A stretch of DNA of 15,573 bases, from the NCBI GenBank assembly GCA_003447515.1, contig DLZA01000323.1:1-15573 (forward strand), in the 5' to 3' direction. The translations under genes and the position numbers were made by a program. This document shows, in pieces, positions 14,875-15,573 of the stretch. Origin of the DNA: Paracoccaceae bacterium. Its GTDB lineage: Bacteria > Pseudomonadota > Alphaproteobacteria > Rhodobacterales > Rhodobacteraceae. Each line of letters opens with the position of its first letter. Within the stretch, counting starts at the first letter, position 1. The notes under the pieces were generated by a model that saw only the letters and a list, made by a program, of their open reading frames with translations, ran no database searches and had not been told where the DNA came from.

Positions 14875-15573
14875 TCACTTCAGGAAAAGTACCAAAATTA
14901 CGATACTTAAAACAATTAGCACGATACCCATCACTTCGCGCCGCGTGGTCGCCTCGTTAAAGATGAAGTAAGACGCACAAAACGAAAAAATTAGCTCTAC
15001 CTGCCCAAGAGCCTTCACATAGGCGGCATTTTGCAACGTAAAGGCAGTAAACCAACAAAGTGAACCAAGCATTCCTGTGAGCCCAACCAAACTTGTCACG
15101 CGCCAATGCTGCACAACTTTCCCGATTTCACCCGCTTCACGAAATTGTAACCAAACAGCCATAATGATGCTTTGGAAAATTGTTACACACATCAATGTAA
15201 ACACCGAACGTAGTAGGAAATGCCCATCGACCAACGCCAGAGATGCCCCGCGATACCCTATAGCAGACATTCCAAACAGCGCTCCACTCGCCATACCCAG
15301 ACACGCCGATCGATTAAAAAACCGCCGCCACCCATCACCTTTCCCTGGTGGATCAGATAAGATGACTATCCCTACTAGCCCAATCAACAAGGCCAGTAAG
15401 CCGTAACCAGAGATCCCCTCACCCAGCACAATCCCGCCAACCAGCGCTGTCTGTATCGTCTCAGTTTTCTTAAAAGTTATTCCCACCGCAAAGTTACGTT
15501 GCGAAAATAACGCAATGACAAGCGCTGTAGCAAGAATTTGCGCAAGCCCCCCAAAGGTCGCAAAAAGTAAAAA
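14875..15573 (-). CDS. EamA/DMT family transporter, N-terminus off the window
   Basis: The C-terminal 232 residues of a drug/metabolite transporter superfamily protein. The frame stays open to the window edge: before the in-frame GTG at 15486 it continues with LAQILATALVIALFSQRNFA. That is the normal end of a DMT second helix, so the GTG is not the start. Features seen are the KKTETIQTALVG segment at the end of the first EamA repeat and the loop SDPPGKGDGWRRFF. The second repeat ends with KALGQVELIFSFCASYFIFN, followed by a last helix and a terminal lysine. About eight membrane segments are present here. The substrate is unknown. It is convergent with soeC and has no visible tie to sulfonate metabolism. 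Confidence 0.85.
   Translation of the reverse strand, partial: FLLFATFGGLAQILATALVIALFSQRNFAVGITFKKTETIQTALVGGIVLGEGISGYGLLALLIGLVGIVILSDPPGKGDGWRRFFNRSACLGMASGALFGMSAIGYRGASLALVDGHFLLRSVFTLMCVTIFQSIIMAVWLQFREAGEIGKVVQHWRVTSLVGLTGMLGSLCWFTAFTLQNAAYVKALGQVELIFSFCASYFIFNEATTRREVMGIVLIVLSIVILVLFLK

Overview
The window looks like a piece of a marine, roseobacter-type alphaproteobacterium (Rhodobacteraceae) with rather low GC for that group. The protein families point there: a DUF3572 protein, a DUF983 protein, a NUDT19-like NUDIX hydrolase, a TauR-like MocR regulator, a roseobacter-style taurine transporter whose permease is unusually long, and a phosphate acetyltransferase next to a cytoplasmic SoeABC sulfite dehydrogenase. 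The assignment is from recognition of the proteins, not from a search.

Layout. Positions 1-914 hold one small minus-strand gene (DUF3572, 301-579) in otherwise gene-poor sequence. From 915 to 3603 three plus-strand genes follow: DUF983, NUDIX hydrolase, and the TauR-like GntR/aminotransferase regulator. From 3775 to 7003 is tauABC (binding protein, ATPase, permease), closed by a clear intrinsic terminator at 7024-7058. A gap of about 490 bases follows, then a GNAT acetyltransferase on the minus strand (7544-8032). From 8295 to 14617 is a tight plus-strand operon: pta, soeA, an alpha/beta hydrolase, soeB, soeC. The right edge holds the C-terminal part of an EamA/DMT transporter on the minus strand, running off the window.

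How it works together. Taurine, or a similar small sulfonate, would be imported by TauABC. In the known pathway a transaminase or dehydrogenase gives sulfoacetaldehyde and Xsc splits it into acetyl phosphate and sulfite. Those first steps (Tpa/TauXY, Xsc) are NOT encoded here and must lie elsewhere if the pathway exists. The window does encode the disposal of both Xsc products: Pta turns acetyl phosphate into acetyl-CoA, and SoeABC oxidises sulfite in the cytoplasm and passes electrons to quinone.

The most interesting signal is regulatory. Upstream of tauR, tauA and pta there is in each case a pair of related 10-mers spaced exactly 22 bp start to start. They resemble the direct-repeat TauR site I recall from Rhodobacter capsulatus (CTGGACYTAA). 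This suggests that one regulator links uptake, the acetyl phosphate step and sulfite oxidation. Other items worth a look are the alpha/beta hydrolase embedded between soeA and soeB (with a possible CTG start), an insertion of about 120 residues in TauC, and an 11-bp-stem inverted repeat in the pta/GNAT divergent region.
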